Below are positions 1 to 10,535 of a stretch of DNA of 64,000 nucleotides, piece after piece. The notes under the pieces are model-generated. The model was not told the origin of the DNA, searched no databases, and saw only the letters and a program-made list of their open reading frames with translations. The position numbers were made by a program, and so were the translations under genes. This DNA comes from Fragilariopsis cylindrus CCMP1102 (Eukaryota > Bacillariophyta > Bacillariophyceae > Bacillariales > Bacillariaceae), in assembly GCA_900095095.1 (NCBI GenBank), contig FMBT01000212.1:1-64000 (forward strand). Direction: 5' to 3'. Each line of letters opens with the position of its first letter. Position 1 is the first letter of the stretch.

Positions 1-361
1 GAGGAACTTGCAAAAGGACAAACCGGTGAGGCAGTACCCACTGGCATGCGTAGATGCCCACACGGTAAAATTTGATGATTTGAGAACGTTTCAAATTCAT
101 TACAAGGATCGCATCGGTGAAAATTATTTCGTGTGCCACCACCCACGACAGCAGTGGTGGTACTATCCCGCTATGGAGCATGACGAGGCACTTCTTATCA
201 AGCAGTGGGATTCATTTGGAGGTTTAGCAAAAGGACAGGAACAGGACGAGAAAGACGATGTTAGCACCATGTCTCTACATTCATCATTGCTAGATACCAG
301 TTCTGATACAACCGAAAGAGAAAGTATTGAAGTTCGATGCGTGGTAATTTGGGACGAATAG
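1..361 (+). CDS. CmcJ/NvfI-like hydroxylase/desaturase family protein, C-terminal part
   Basis: The frame is open from the window edge to a TAG at 359-361, so the start lies outside the window. About 119 residues remain. They resemble the C-terminal part of the CmcJ/NvfI (GA4-desaturase-like, asaB) family: a [10 protein letters not shown] segment, then [20 protein letters not shown], then [14 protein letters not shown] at the end. In the family, the Asp/His/Tyr-rich segment before the DEALL motif belongs to the catalytic domain, and members act in fungal and algal secondary metabolism. The substrate cannot be read from this fragment. An acidic, Ser/Thr-rich insertion lies between the DEALL motif and the terminal motif. 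Family assignment is by motif memory only. Confidence 0.6.
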
Positions 362-426
362 ATATACAAAATCTCGATACTTTAAATTAACATCATGCGT
401 GCCATTTTTTACATCATATCTCTTGT

Positions 427-603
427 TCAACCGTAGGTGTATCTAAACACAGTTGCAACAGGCCACAACTCAATGTTCGACTTGTCAGCCGCCCCCATGG
501 CCTTTGCCTGCTTGAACTTCTTTTCCACCTTATTCTTGCCAATCAATACATCCAAATACCTCTTTAGCTCTAACCATTTCTCTTCAGGAGAAGATATTAT
601 GAA
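427..603 (-). pseudogene. Coding-like terminal exon or gene relic, unidentified
   Basis: On the minus strand a frame is open from 603 to a TGA at 427-429, ending in KSNIELWPVATVFRYTYG. Its composition (Lys/Glu/Trp-rich, then hydrophobic) looks like real protein, unlike the plus-strand reading of the same bases. It has no upstream ATG in frame before a stop at 604-606. It is therefore either the last exon of an unrecognised gene or a relic. The thioredoxin gene just to the right has its own stop, so this is not its 3' end. I do not recognise the family. Confidence 0.3.
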
Positions 604-817
604 TCAAAATCGAATCAAATCAAATCGTTGGAGAATAAACACGCCCCCCGCGAATAGCAATAATAATATATATTGACAACCCTTCCATCACCCAACTACC
701 AGTAGAAATTCAAACTCAAATTCAGTCAAAATCATTAGCATTATCACTCTCTGTCGTCGCCATTATTAAGTTGTTTGTCATATTACTATTGTTTGTCGTT
801 TCATTCTAGTAGATCAT

Positions 818-1408
818 TCATTGAATGATGCACGAGGAACATATACTACCAACATAACCATCATTAGCAATCCCTTTTCTTAATAAATTTTCATTGGCAC
901 CCATAAATGAACCAACTTTGTTGCCATCCTTTAAAAAGAAAAATGATGGCATGGCCCACACACCTAGTATAGATTTTATAGTTGGTACTTTATCGACATC
1001 CACTTTTACAAAGACAATATCATTCGTGGTTTGTGAATTTTCACGTGCCAATGCATCAAATACTGGTGCGATTTGTTTGCATGGTGGACACCTGATTTAA
1101 AATAAAAAAAAGATATAAATAACAAAATTATTTATAATAGAGAGGTAAATAGAAGAAGAAGAAGAAGAAGAAGAAGAAAAGAAAAAAGAGCTTTTAAGAT
1201 GACAAGACGAAGGAAACAAAACAAAAAAGAATGTAAAACAAAACACGTGACGACGTCGATTTAAGAAAAACTTCACTTAAACTTACCATTCAGCATAGCA
1301 GTCAACAACAACTAATTTATGAGGACCTGCTGCTTCGATAGCTTGGTAATATTCTTGCTCATTGGAACAATACACTACGGCTTGTTCTTGTTGCTGCATG
1401 CTAGACAT
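818..1408 (-). CDS. Thioredoxin, h-type-like
   Basis: Two exons, complement(818..1091) and complement(1287..1408), give 131 residues. The intron (1092-1286) has a GTAAGT donor and a CAG acceptor and splits the active-site Trp codon. The joined frame reads WCPPCK at residues 41-46, the redox pair being Cys42 and Cys45. WCPPC is a known variant of WCGPC seen in plant h-type thioredoxins. The cis-Pro region is visible as WAMPSFFFLKDG, and a KVDVDKVP strand precedes it. There is no targeting peptide, so a cytosolic disulfide reductase is likely. Odd points are a short Cys-rich tail (ICSSCIIQ) and a GAA/AAG microsatellite inside the intron. A TACTGTA motif overlaps the start codon at 1408-1414. 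Confidence 0.88.
1152..1180. repeat. GAA microsatellite in the thioredoxin intron
   Basis: About nine GAA units in a row lie within the intron 1092-1286. On the coding strand this is a TTC tract, which could act as part of the polypyrimidine signal. Confidence 0.9.
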
Positions 1409-1556
1409 ACTGTATCATTATTGTTATTATAGACATCATCTCCATCATCATCGCCAACTTCGTATTTCCGTAGGATACTGTAACAGTTGATCGTAGAAAC
1501 CTACAGTACAATTCAATGTATGGTTGTATAATAAACTAGATTTCACCTTGAAAAGA

Positions 1557-1675
1557 GAGAACGACCATACCAACATGACAGCACCGCTTCCAGTCTGCTC
1601 AGCGAAGTTAAGCATGTTCGGGCCTGGTTAGTACTACGGAGGGGGACCACGTTGGAATCCTAGGTGTTGTTCTCT
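1557..1675 (+). rRNA. 5S ribosomal RNA
   Basis: The stretch has the standard eukaryotic 5S elements in order: ACGACCATACC at the 5' side, GCGAAGTTAAGC near position 1602, TTCGGGCCTGGTTAGTACTA with the internal box A/IE/box C control elements, and a GGAATCCTAGGTGTTGTTCTC 3' side. The ends AGAGAACGAC (1556-1565) and GTTGTTCTCT (1666-1675) pair to form helix I with one G-U pair. Length is about 119 nt. A T-rich run from 1675 onward is the expected RNA polymerase III terminator. Only one copy is seen, standing alone between protein genes instead of in an rDNA or 5S tandem array. Confidence 0.93.
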
Positions 1676-1682
1676 TTTTTCT
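1675..1682 (+). terminator. Pol III terminator of the 5S gene
   Basis: A run of six or more T follows the 5S 3' end directly, followed by more T-rich sequence, as expected for polymerase III termination. Confidence 0.75.
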
Positions 1683-1814
1683 TTTTGTCTTTATTTTTTA
1701 ATTTTTTACTAGAAGTGTTATTTGTTCCTCATTATCTGATCTTATTCCTCCTCAACTGCTGTACTCCTCTATCTTATAATTTATATACAATATGATAGTT
1801 GCCACCCCTCACAT

Positions 1815-2356
1815 TGAGGTGACAGTAAACAAACAATTTTACCTTTTTTCCATTCCATGAATTGTATTTCTCAAGATAGGCTGTCGTGCATGCTATAAAG
1901 AAAATAAAAAAGGTCATCCACGTTTAGAAGATTCTGGTTGCTGAGAGAAATTAGGATTAATGAACTGTTATAAACAGTTCTTTGGCTGGAATGACTGTGT
2001 CTATATTGCCTATTTTTTATGTTCATGAAACAGAAAAAAGAAATAGTTGCCATTTCGATTATTTTAGAGCCCCTATATATATAATCGCCATTTCGATTAT
2101 TTCAGAGCCCCCTATATAGATAATAGTGATGTTGGGGGAAGATGAGATATTAAACATTTAAGAGTTTTATTTATTTATTATCGTCATCCAGAATGACTCT
2201 AACATTGACTTAATCCAGTTAGTGACATTTTTCCGTTCCATGAACAGTTACAAATAGACTGTCAACCAGAATGACCCTATTCTTCATAATTTTGTTACAT
2301 GGAATGGGAAAAAGACAGAAATCACGATGAACAATCGAGCGTTTACTGTTGCCTCA
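1815..2356. mobile_element. MITE-like inverted-repeat element
   Basis: The ends are TGAGGTGACAGTAAAC at 1815-1830 and its near-reverse complement at 2341-2356 (14 of 16 positions match). A second inverted match follows inside: CCATTCCATG at 1850-1859 against CATGGAATGG at 2298-2307. The ~540 bp interior holds no convincing protein and contains a tandem repeat of about 38 bp (2049-2124) and several copies of a CCAGAATGAC-like string. No clear target-site duplication was found. This fits a non-autonomous DNA transposon. Confidence 0.5.
2049..2124. repeat. Two-copy tandem repeat, unit about 38 bp
   Basis: GCCATTTCGATTATTTTAG is repeated as GCCATTTCGATTATTTCAG, each followed by AGCCCC and a TATATA tract. 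It lies inside the MITE-like element. Confidence 0.8.
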
Positions 2357-2385
2357 TTCTATTGTTCTCTTGTCTAAGCAACAAC

Positions 2386-2568
2386 TGTTTGGTTGGATTT
2401 TAAATGGAACCAAAGCTTTCCAGCTGTTTGGTTTGATATTAAACTGGAACAAAAGCTTTCCAGCTGTAAGAGAGTTGCAGGTGCATGGACTCACATTCAC
2501 ATACTTGAAAACTTCAAATCTAGATAATGTCACATTCACACTTGAAAACTTCAGATCTAAATAATGAC
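2386..2568. repeat. Two adjacent diverged tandem duplications
   Basis: A 38-42 bp unit containing AAAGCTTTCCAGCTGT occurs twice (2386-2465). It is followed by a second pair of about 40 bp units containing CACTTGAAAACTTCA-type sequence (2488-2568). The region 2357-2948 otherwise shows no gene. Confidence 0.7.
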
Positions 2569-2948
2569 TAGATAGCTCATGGGTCAATCATTTCAATTTT
2601 CAAAACTACTTATCCAAAGCAACAACGCTCGATTGTCTTGACACAAACCAATCAATACCAATACCGCCAGCACTACCGTATCATATAATCGTAATAGTAT
2701 TAAGTACAGTACTCCCACGTCGAACATAGCATGTTGTCGTTGCTTCCTAGGAAAATTCCGAACAAAATAGCTCCATCGATTACAAAAGAGAGTGATAAAA
2801 AGTATGCCTCAGCAAAAATTGAGATGGTATTTTTATGGACTATTCAGTTTTCAATGCCTCCACCTATATTAAGTATTCATTAACAGACTTAAATGACCCA
2901 GAAAACAATCACATTAGTTTGTTCATTTGTTGATACCAACACCAGGCT

Positions 2949-3176
2949 ATGGAATATCTTTCAATTAAGAGCTCAAAAATGGAAAACCTTCACGATATAG
3001 AGGAAGCAGGTATTACAACACAGGTAGAAAATCTTTCTCAAAATGCATCGATTCAATTTGTGAGATATGCACCTTCTACGTTGGAATGGTTTCGAAATGA
3101 TTTAACTCTAGAAAATATTAACATGCTGCAAATAGAACGATTACAATTAGGTAGACGAAACATTAAACTGTGTTAA
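2949..3176 (+). pseudogene. C-terminal relic of the diatom F-box/LRR-like family
   Basis: The 75-residue reading matches the C-terminus of the gene at 49048-50085 in this window: QFVRYAPSTLEWFRNDLT here against KFVRNAP...WFRSDLT there, then LENINMLQIERLQ against PDNMTMLRMERPG. Upstream there is no F-box and no LRR-like body in any frame. The piece is therefore a truncated copy. It ends IKLC where family members end around ELLN. A possible acceptor AG sits just upstream of the ATG, but no matching exon is visible. Likely non-functional. Confidence 0.6.
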
Positions 3177-3422
3177 AGTAATCGAAAAGACATCAAGGAT
3201 AAACTTAAAATCCATGTGTAACCGCATGCACACCGGCATCTCAAAAGTATGCATGCGAGGAAAATGACAAAGATCAACTTCAAAGATCTCCCTTCGTCAA
3301 ATATTAATTAATATAGATCTGTTTACTAAATGACTATTTAATAGCAAGAAAAACCTACCCTCAACGAAATTGTTCTAGGATATTGTAATTACTGGATACA
3401 CTATGTGGCGATTCATTCAGAA

Positions 3423-4334
3423 TCACTGGGAACTTATAATTTGACGATTATATTCCAGACATGACGACGTTTCATTAATATTTTGTAAATATACACGAAC
3501 ATAATCAACTTGCATTTTTGCTTCATTGTCGCATATGTAACCATCTTTTGGAATTATTCCTGCCCAAGAATTATTCTTTACTTCGGAACTGAAAATAATA
3601 TATTGGCTTCGATTTGATATTGCCTCACCTTCGTACGTCCAGATCTTATTACGATTAAAATAAAAATTGTATCGATTGTCGTCCCATAGTACTCCATAGG
3701 TGTTCCATTTTCCGTTCTGTAACTGCTTCTCATCAACAATCGAACCTACAAACTGATGATGATCACCATATCCATCCCAGTGAAGTGCCATCTCAAGTAT
3801 ACTTTCAATATCGATGCCATTTCCATCATGTTTACGATGTTCGACAATATCTATTTCTACTCCCGCTTTTTTTGGAGAATCAATAGGTTTTCCGATTGTA
3901 GGTGATTGGAGCCAAAAGGCGGAATGCATACCAGGTCTATCATCAAACTTGATTCTTGCCTCCCAATAACCTTGCTTTTGCATAAATCTATCTTGAGTGC
4001 CAATCATACCAGTTTTATGGACACCATTTTCATCTGTATGAGTATTAATGGATAATACTCCATCTGAAACACTAACAGCTTCTTTGGTTTCTATAGCATC
4101 CCCTCGTTTTCCAGGATCCCGATAACCCCATTTTGATTCATCTAATTCAACTCCATTAAATTCATCGGACCAACACAAATCATAGTCGAATAAAAAAGTA
4201 GGTAGTGTGGATCGGGTGTCGTATATTGTATTCGGTGCGCATGCGAATGGATACGACGTAAGTAATAAGAGGAAACTCGTAATCCGTATTCTCCTATTTA
4301 AATACCACATCATTGTGGAGAATAGATCAAGCAT
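3423..4334 (-). CDS. Secreted glycoside hydrolase family 16 (beta-1,3-glucanase type)
   Basis: Single exon, 303 residues. A hydrophobic stretch near residues 17-32 (SFLLLLTSYPFACA) looks like a signal peptide; Met8 or Met9 are alternative starts. The GH16 catalytic signature E-x-D-x-x-E is present as EIDIVE at residues 150-155, with Glu150 the nucleophile and Glu155 the acid/base. Further family marks are WSDEFNG near residue 55, GYWEARIKF near 122 and a VDYVRVY end strand. GH16 members cut beta-1,3(1,4)-glucans, agarans or carrageenans. In a diatom the likeliest substrate is chrysolaminarin or a neighbour's laminarin, which is inference. It is divergent from the plastid protein gene to its right, sharing 357 bases of upstream DNA. 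Confidence 0.88.
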   Translation of the reverse strand: MLDLFSTMMWYLNRRIRITSFLLLLTSYPFACAPNTIYDTRSTLPTFLFDYDLCWSDEFNGVELDESKWGYRDPGKRGDAIETKEAVSVSDGVLSINTHTDENGVHKTGMIGTQDRFMQKQGYWEARIKFDDRPGMHSAFWLQSPTIGKPIDSPKKAGVEIDIVEHRKHDGNGIDIESILEMALHWDGYGDHHQFVGSIVDEKQLQNGKWNTYGVLWDDNRYNFYFNRNKIWTYEGEAISNRSQYIIFSSEVKNNSWAGIIPKDGYICDNEAKMQVDYVRVYLQNINETSSCLEYNRQIISSQ

Positions 4335-4691
4335 TGTCAGTCATCATTGTCATCTTCTTCTCCTTCTTCAATTCTTGCGATGAGATGTGGGCTTTATGAT
4401 ATTCTTCTAAGATTGAAATTACTAAGATTTGAAGTTTCGAAGATGTGTTATGTGTTCTTGTTTATGATGTGTTGAAAGTTGAAAACTGTTCATGTTAAAT
4501 GTACTAGTAGCTAATTTTATCGTTCGTTCGTGACTTAAAAGGTCCAGTCACGTTATGATACCTGTTGCGCTCAGCTCTGAGCTCATTGATCGTACAGTAA
4601 TTCATATTGTAAATTTCTTATCTCGAAACACAAATTCTTGAAAAATCTTCCTCATCAAAACAGAACAACAAATCAAAAGCATCAAACAAGA
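4335..4691. promoter_or_regulatory. Shared upstream region of the GH16 and DUF2993 genes
   Basis: There are 357 bases between two divergent starts. A TACAGTA motif lies at 4593-4599, about 95 bases before the DUF2993 ATG. No gene is seen here. Confidence 0.5.
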
Positions 4692-6125
4692 ATGATGTTT
4701 CCTTACGCTAGAAGAATTCTTTTGTTGTCCTGTTCTATTGTATCATTATTATCACAACCATCAAATGCTTGGTCAATTCGCAACAACTCACAAGGGCAAC
4801 CGAGGTTGTGTTCGGTGGTTGCAGCTAGTTTAAATGGCATAACACGTATCGGACTTGGCAATGCAAACAGTGCTAATAACGGAAAGAAACAAGTGATGGT
4901 AACAGCTAAATCTAATCGAGATGTTTTACAAGGCAGATTTCAAAAAATATCAATATCATTGAAAAATAATCAATCACCGTGGCTAAGTATAGACCAATTA
5001 GATATTAAAGGAGAAAATTTACAATTTGGTTACACGCCTATTTTGATACCATTATTATGTACAATTTTATTTATATCTCCGTCACTGGTTTTATTATTTC
5101 CCTTGATTAAAATTATGTCGATGGACCAGCGACAACGTATAATGATGATGGATTATTATAATTCTCAATCCAACGTGAACAAGATTTGTTTTAGGTTGGC
5201 ATCGATTTCAATTTTGTTTCGATATCAGTCTATAGCTTTTTTGTTATTGTTTTCTGAAACGTTGAGGAATCAACGAATACGGTTGATGACGAAGGAATAT
5301 TTAAATTATGAATATATAAAACAAACAACTGAGACTACTAAGAGGAGCTTTCAACGATTAAAACGTTTATTATGGACAATAATAGGCGGCGAACCATGTC
5401 AATTCAATTATGAATTCACATTGAATAATGATAATATTGCACAATCATCGCTTATCAGATTATTCACAAAATCTATCCTACAATCCTTCATGGCAAATTC
5501 TGCCTTGCCACTGGCAGCTGCCGCTACAGATGCAACTAATCAGCTGTTAAAGGAAGTTGAAGATCAACAGCAACAAGCGACAACATTAAACTCTAATATT
5601 AGTGGTAGCATTACCAGGATCAATAGCAATAGCAATAATAATAATGTTATGTCTGTTTGGAAAGAGAACGAATCGTCATCGTTTCAACTATCAAAACTTC
5701 TTTCTGCAACATCCTTTGATTTGCAGGGTGATCCAACGTTTGGTAAGGGGGAATATCTTTATCTTCCCTGTGTTGCGTTGTTACCAAACGATCAGGGAAA
5801 TCTGTCTTTCACCCTTCGAACGAAGGTTCGTGCATTGGGAAGAAGTATATGGGGAAATACTAGTAATAATGGCCTAGAATTCGAAGCTCCCGCTTCTCGA
5901 GTGGATGTTGATGCTGCTCTTCCGAGCAACACAAATGATTGGACAAGAAAGTTTTTACCTAAAGTAATTTGGCTGCCAATAGGATCGCCAGGAATGGTTT
6001 TGCCATTGGGACGAGATACAACCATTGAACGAATTAATATGAACGATGAAAGATGTCAAGTTCAAGGAAAAGTGCAGTTTTTTCAAGAAATCGATAAGAC
6101 GACTTCAAGCCTAACCTCCATCTGA
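4692..6125 (+). CDS. Plastid-targeted DUF2993-type lipid-binding protein
   Basis: From the first ATG at 4692 the gene codes for 477 residues without introns. The N-terminus is a signal peptide (RRILLLSCSIVSLLSQPSNA) ending at SNA-W, like the ASA-F cleavage motif of diatom plastid precursors. Residues about 68-115 (VMVTAKSNRDVLQGRFQKIS, then LSIDQLDIKGENLQFGYTP) fit the DUF2993 (LmeA-like) family, whose members bind phospholipid in bacteria and occur in cyanobacteria and plastids. Two hydrophobic segments (about 116-142 and 175-190) suggest membrane attachment. The remainder, including an Asn/Gln-rich linker and a C-terminal domain with LPKVIWLPIGSPGMVLPLG, is unassigned. A thylakoid or envelope lipid role is inference. 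Confidence 0.7.
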   Translation: MMFPYARRILLLSCSIVSLLSQPSNAWSIRNNSQGQPRLCSVVAASLNGITRIGLGNANSANNGKKQVMVTAKSNRDVLQGRFQKISISLKNNQSPWLSIDQLDIKGENLQFGYTPILIPLLCTILFISPSLVLLFPLIKIMSMDQRQRIMMMDYYNSQSNVNKICFRLASISILFRYQSIAFLLLFSETLRNQRIRLMTKEYLNYEYIKQTTETTKRSFQRLKRLLWTIIGGEPCQFNYEFTLNNDNIAQSSLIRLFTKSILQSFMANSALPLAAAATDATNQLLKEVEDQQQQATTLNSNISGSITRINSNSNNNNVMSVWKENESSSFQLSKLLSATSFDLQGDPTFGKGEYLYLPCVALLPNDQGNLSFTLRTKVRALGRSIWGNTSNNGLEFEAPASRVDVDAALPSNTNDWTRKFLPKVIWLPIGSPGMVLPLGRDTTIERINMNDERCQVQGKVQFFQEIDKTTSSLTSI

Positions 6126-6489
6126 TCCTAAATAATGTCCGACTCACAAAAAAGCATTACTGGAATTATGTCATATTGCTGCATGTCACTGAATATCTAA
6201 TTTGACTTAACCCTACACATACATCTAGCTATTTCAACTCAATCTAATATTTAATATAACTTCCTTCGTACCAACTATTAATTAATCCATCGATTCATTA
6301 TTAATTATCATTCTAGCTAGAAGTAGAGAGCATTAAAAAATAATTTAGTACGATGCTTAGTGTAACCTCTTCCCTTGAGACCAATGCTGTAGAATAATAC
6401 ACCCTTTTTATCGCCATCGGTACTCCTTCAAAAATCATCTACAATTCCTTTTCAGTTTACAAAGTATGTATCCTTTATTGCAACAAGTA
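6126..6489. other. Convergent 3' gap
   Basis: There are 364 AT-rich bases between two gene ends. I see no gene or RNA in it. Confidence 0.6.
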
Positions 6490-9400
6490 TTAGACATTCA
6501 TCAATTTGGAGATCGATGTTTCAGCAAGTTTTGAGATAAAGTCCTTTAGGTCGCTTGGAGAATAGGCCTTAGAAATACCATTTTTATCGCTTGCTACCAA
6601 TGTCGCTAAATCAAGAGCATGTTGGTACCAAAATGCAGGTGTCGGCGAAATGTCTGTGTCTGTACTATTACTGGCATTGGATTTTTGTAGAAGGATGAGC
6701 ACTTCTTCTCTTGGAAGATGGATGTTTTCGGTATCATTAAGACTTCGAGACAACCATGATGCGGTTTCTTCGCATACCTCATGATAAAGGTTGACGGCCA
6801 AAACAAGATGACGAGACCGGATCTTTTCAATATCTCGTTGACGATTTTGTTCTTCCTCATCCGAACGATGAATATTGGCAAATTCATCTTCATCTGCAGA
6901 CAACCAACCACCGGGATGGGTTAAAACATTGTGTAAAGCAAGACGTGCTTCTTCTGCAGCGTGAAGTGTCTTTTCTAAATGCTTTTTCTTTTCCTTAACC
7001 CAGCTTCGAAGAAAGTTAGTTTTAGCAATATTTTTTCGGTCTCGTTGAGATTCGTAGCATCAGGAAGCTGATGATCTTCTAATGCTGTTGGAGTTTCTTC
7101 TAAGATTTGTTTCCAATCTTCAAAAGTACCGTATGCTTCTAAGTAGCTATTATAAGCCACATATTCTGTCATGGCATTATCAACCTTTGTCGTATATACA
7201 GTGCGTTCCATGCCTAGATTAAGCACAGTATTGCTATTCTCGTCTTCCTCTTCAATGATTGGAGAGACAGTCTGGCGTACCAAGTCCAGGAAGTTCTCGG
7301 GGAGGTTATCGTTCATAAAGGTCATGGCAACGTACGTTTTATCCTCTTCTTCGTTCAACAATAAGTCTCTGAAGAGAATATTCGCACAGATCAAAGCATC
7401 ACCCATGTGATCATCTTGATGCAACAGCCACTGGAGGGAGTTGCACTTAATCTTATCCATGACCTCCTCACTTTCATCACCAATGCTACCGGAAGGAGCT
7501 GATAATGATAACCGTACAATCTTCCGAAGAAGAGGCAACTCCAATCGTGGCATAAGATCACGAATTTGTCCCGTCATCAGTTTGCGTTCCGAATCATCCA
7601 AAACCTTCACTAAAACATTCGGGTAATATTCTTGTATCTTTGGTCTTGGTAATAGACTAACGTACAATGTTAACATGTGCCACAAGTCGGGCCTGGATTC
7701 AAGATATTGTACATACTCGAACAAGATTTCATCCTTTTGTTCGCTAACGCCATCAAGGAGAATCGGTGTAGAAGATTCTTGTAGCGAATCTAAAAATAGT
7801 GTCAAATGCGTCATGACTCTTACTCCCTCCCAGTCTTGATTTACATAATCATCATCGTCATTCTTTCCCAACGAAACCTCCTTAAGATCCGAAACTAATT
7901 GAGATGTTTCTTCAGCACAAAGTTGTAATATGGCTGACTTTCCCGTTACAAATGCCATAATAGCCGATTTGGATGAAAATTGATGATGACGACGACGACG
8001 ACGACTATTGTTATTCATCTCTCGTCGTTGTTGTTCCTGTTGTCGAAGGAAGTGACTATTAGTGAGTGTCGATGCGACTTGTGCCTCTGTCATCGTGGAT
8101 AAGTTAGCCGTTGCCATCAATTGTTCATTTTCTTCTTTTTCATACTGATATCCTGGAAACCCGTTACGTGTCCCGACATTGCGTCTTCGGTTGATATTGT
8201 GACGATGTAAGACTTCATCTTGAGTTCTACCACGCATTCCCATAAGCAAAACGCATAATGACTTCGTCCACGACGATCGAATACATGGATTGTCTAGAGC
8301 GGTAGTGACATCATCGGATAAGATAGAATAAATAGCAGCCTCTTCATTCCCGATGTCAGTTTCTTGATTTTGTTGTTTCTGAAGCAAACGCCGACCCGAC
8401 CTCCAGACTTGTCTTTTCCATAAAAATCGATTAGGATTACCAACGGAAATATTATCGACAGACTTTGTTTCGTCCTTAATTTCGGTGGTGTATCCGAAAG
8501 GTTCTCCTCCGATCCATGCAGCAGCCCGCCAAGATTGTCCCCGCTGTCTTGCTATGTCTAAAGCTTCTTTGGTCCGTCCTTCTAGAATCAATGCAAGACA
8601 TACTTGGATCATCGTCTTAAGAATTTTTCCATCCATTTCTGAAATCAGGGATGGGATAGTCGGATCATCGGGGTGACTAGAAGATTGAACTGTAGTAATA
8701 TTTCCAGCAGCAGAAGAAGGCAACGCTCCCTTGATAGATTTTGATTCCAATACCAAGCATGATTGAATCCACTTCAAAAGTTCATTCTTTCTTTGTAAAC
8801 CAAGGGTGGTTGTGCAGAAAAAGAAACAGATGACGGCGAAGATGATGGAATCATGCTTTCGAGTAATTCCTTGGGTGTGGAATTAATCTTACTTGTTAGT
8901 TGTTGTAGATAAAATGCTTGGAAGAAGAATTTTGTGTCAATGACGTGGAATCGTCATGCCAAATCAATGCCGATAGACCAAGTTTTCTTAAACTAACTAG
9001 AAGATCCAGAAGTTTCCCTCCTCTGTCGATGCCTCATCTTCCATCGGTAACGAATATCCGATATGACAAAGAGCTTTGCAATATTCTACTTCGGTACGAC
9101 ATTCGTTCTGAGACAAAGACGCTGATGTACACGAAGAATCCATATGCATCATCATGTCATCATTATAATCACCTTCTTGTTGAAGTCCCCGCTCTTCACG
9201 TTCAAGATCTAAACGATCATTTATATTATGTTTCGCCTTCAGGTAATCATAAAGTGCATCATGATATTTACGAAATGTATATTGCTTTAAGGAGGCCGAA
9301 GAAGGATTATTCTTTGTGAGGCTGCTGGTTATCATCGCAGTATAGTATTAGTATTAGTAATAGCACCACCAATACCACCTTGAGAGATATTACGTCTGCC

Positions 9401-9931
9401 CACCGGTGATAAATTTCGATGATGATGACGACGACGACGAAGAAACAGTTTTGAATCTACGTTGCAGCATTGGAGTTTCAACAGGACGAGGCTCCGTGTA
9501 CTTATCATCGTCGTTATCGTCCATATCATCATCATCGTCTACCAATCCATAGGTATTGCGACCACCACACTTGGTGTACTAGCAAGTTCTGATAATGCCA
9601 ACAAATTTTTACTTGATGAATTACTCATAACTGGAGTACCAGCTCGTTCCAGTAGAGGAGTGCGTTTGGGTGTTTTTTGTGCAGGCGTAGGAGGTTCCTC
9701 TTGTAATTGTTGTTGATACCATTCCATGGCATTCATTTGGTAATTGTGATCACCCATGATAATATCATCACCATTATCGTCATAACCCATATGCTGTCCT
9801 CTCTGAGAATAAGAATCTCGATTTTTACTTTTAGTATTATTATTATCGAGCAGAGGCGATTTAAAACTTTTTAATTGATTTTCAATAGCGGCAACGGCTC
9901 GTGCCGTTTCGTCATCATCGTCGTCGTTCAT
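6490..9931 (-). CDS. NUP107: Nucleoporin NUP107 (Nup84 family), with several single-base frame breaks
   Basis: Read in pieces on the minus strand, the region encodes about 1,148 residues of the Nup84/Nup107 scaffold subunit of the nuclear pore Y-complex. Matches include KLLDLLVSLRKLGLSALIWH, FFFQAFYLQQLTSK, the helix pair ALDIARQRGQSWRAAAWIGG and the WKRQVW..RRLLQK stretch that follows it, and SWVKEKKKHLEKTLHAAEEA with GGWLSADEDEF near the end. The N-terminus (from ATG 9931) is acidic, Ser/Thr-Pro-rich and disordered. The frame changes about seven times, near 9548, 9403, 9345, 9013, 8943, 8802 and 7031. Each break fits the loss of one base, for example in an A run at 7031. As NUP107 is normally essential and single-copy, assembly error is likelier than decay. 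Confidence 0.8.
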
Positions 9932-10535
9932 GCTTTTCTGTACTACTATATTAATTATACCTGCTATTAGAATGACCAATTGTACTAGAAGTAGACTTTG
10001 GGAATTGAGAAAGACAGAGAGGGATCAATGCTACTGGATTGTGTCTTTGCAAAAATTCAGTAACGACAACAACAGCCGCAGCACAAACGAGCCAACAACA
10101 ACAACGTGAACTGTCAAAAGAGATCCATTCGAATAAGTACAATACTAGAATAGTTTTTTGAATTATTATCACGGCAGACAGACAGACCACTTCCTTTTTT
10201 TCTCCGCGCGTGATCGTTCGGAGAGAGAAAAGAAAATGCTAGATGCGTCAGCTAGCCAGCTTTTTCAAAATTTTCCCCCTTTGTGTCGTTACATATCATA
10301 TTGACAATGGTGTGTTGTAATCATTGAAAGATAACGTTTACTCGATGGTGTTCAACAGCTTCGATTTGTAGGAGAGATAGAGACAAATAAAATATATTGA
10401 TATACAGTATAGGAGAGATAGAGAGAAAATTGCACGCACAAAGCAAAACCGTGCACAACAACGAATGAAACAAAGAAAAACAAAAGAAGATTGAACACGC
10501 AACTATATTATTTACATATATTATTTATACATATA
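9932..10535. promoter_or_regulatory. Divergent upstream region of NUP107 and the hydroxylase gene
   Basis: There are 604 bases between the two starts. A TACAGTA motif at 10403-10409 lies about 130 bases before the hydroxylase ATG. A minus-strand reading (9951-10190) is Val/Cys-rich and looks like chance. Confidence 0.5.

Noticed and set aside
437-676. Plus-strand 79-residue reading
   Set aside because: Lies opposite a minus-strand frame with far better protein-like composition and ends in an Asn/Ile simple stretch.
7020-7040. Programmed -1 frameshift in NUP107
   Set aside because: The A-run could be slippery, but the same gene has about six more breaks without slippery sites, so a common error source is simpler.
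9951-10190. Minus-strand hydrophobic, Cys/Val-rich reading upstream of NUP107
   Set aside because: Low-complexity in an AAC/CAA-rich promoter; no start context or family features.
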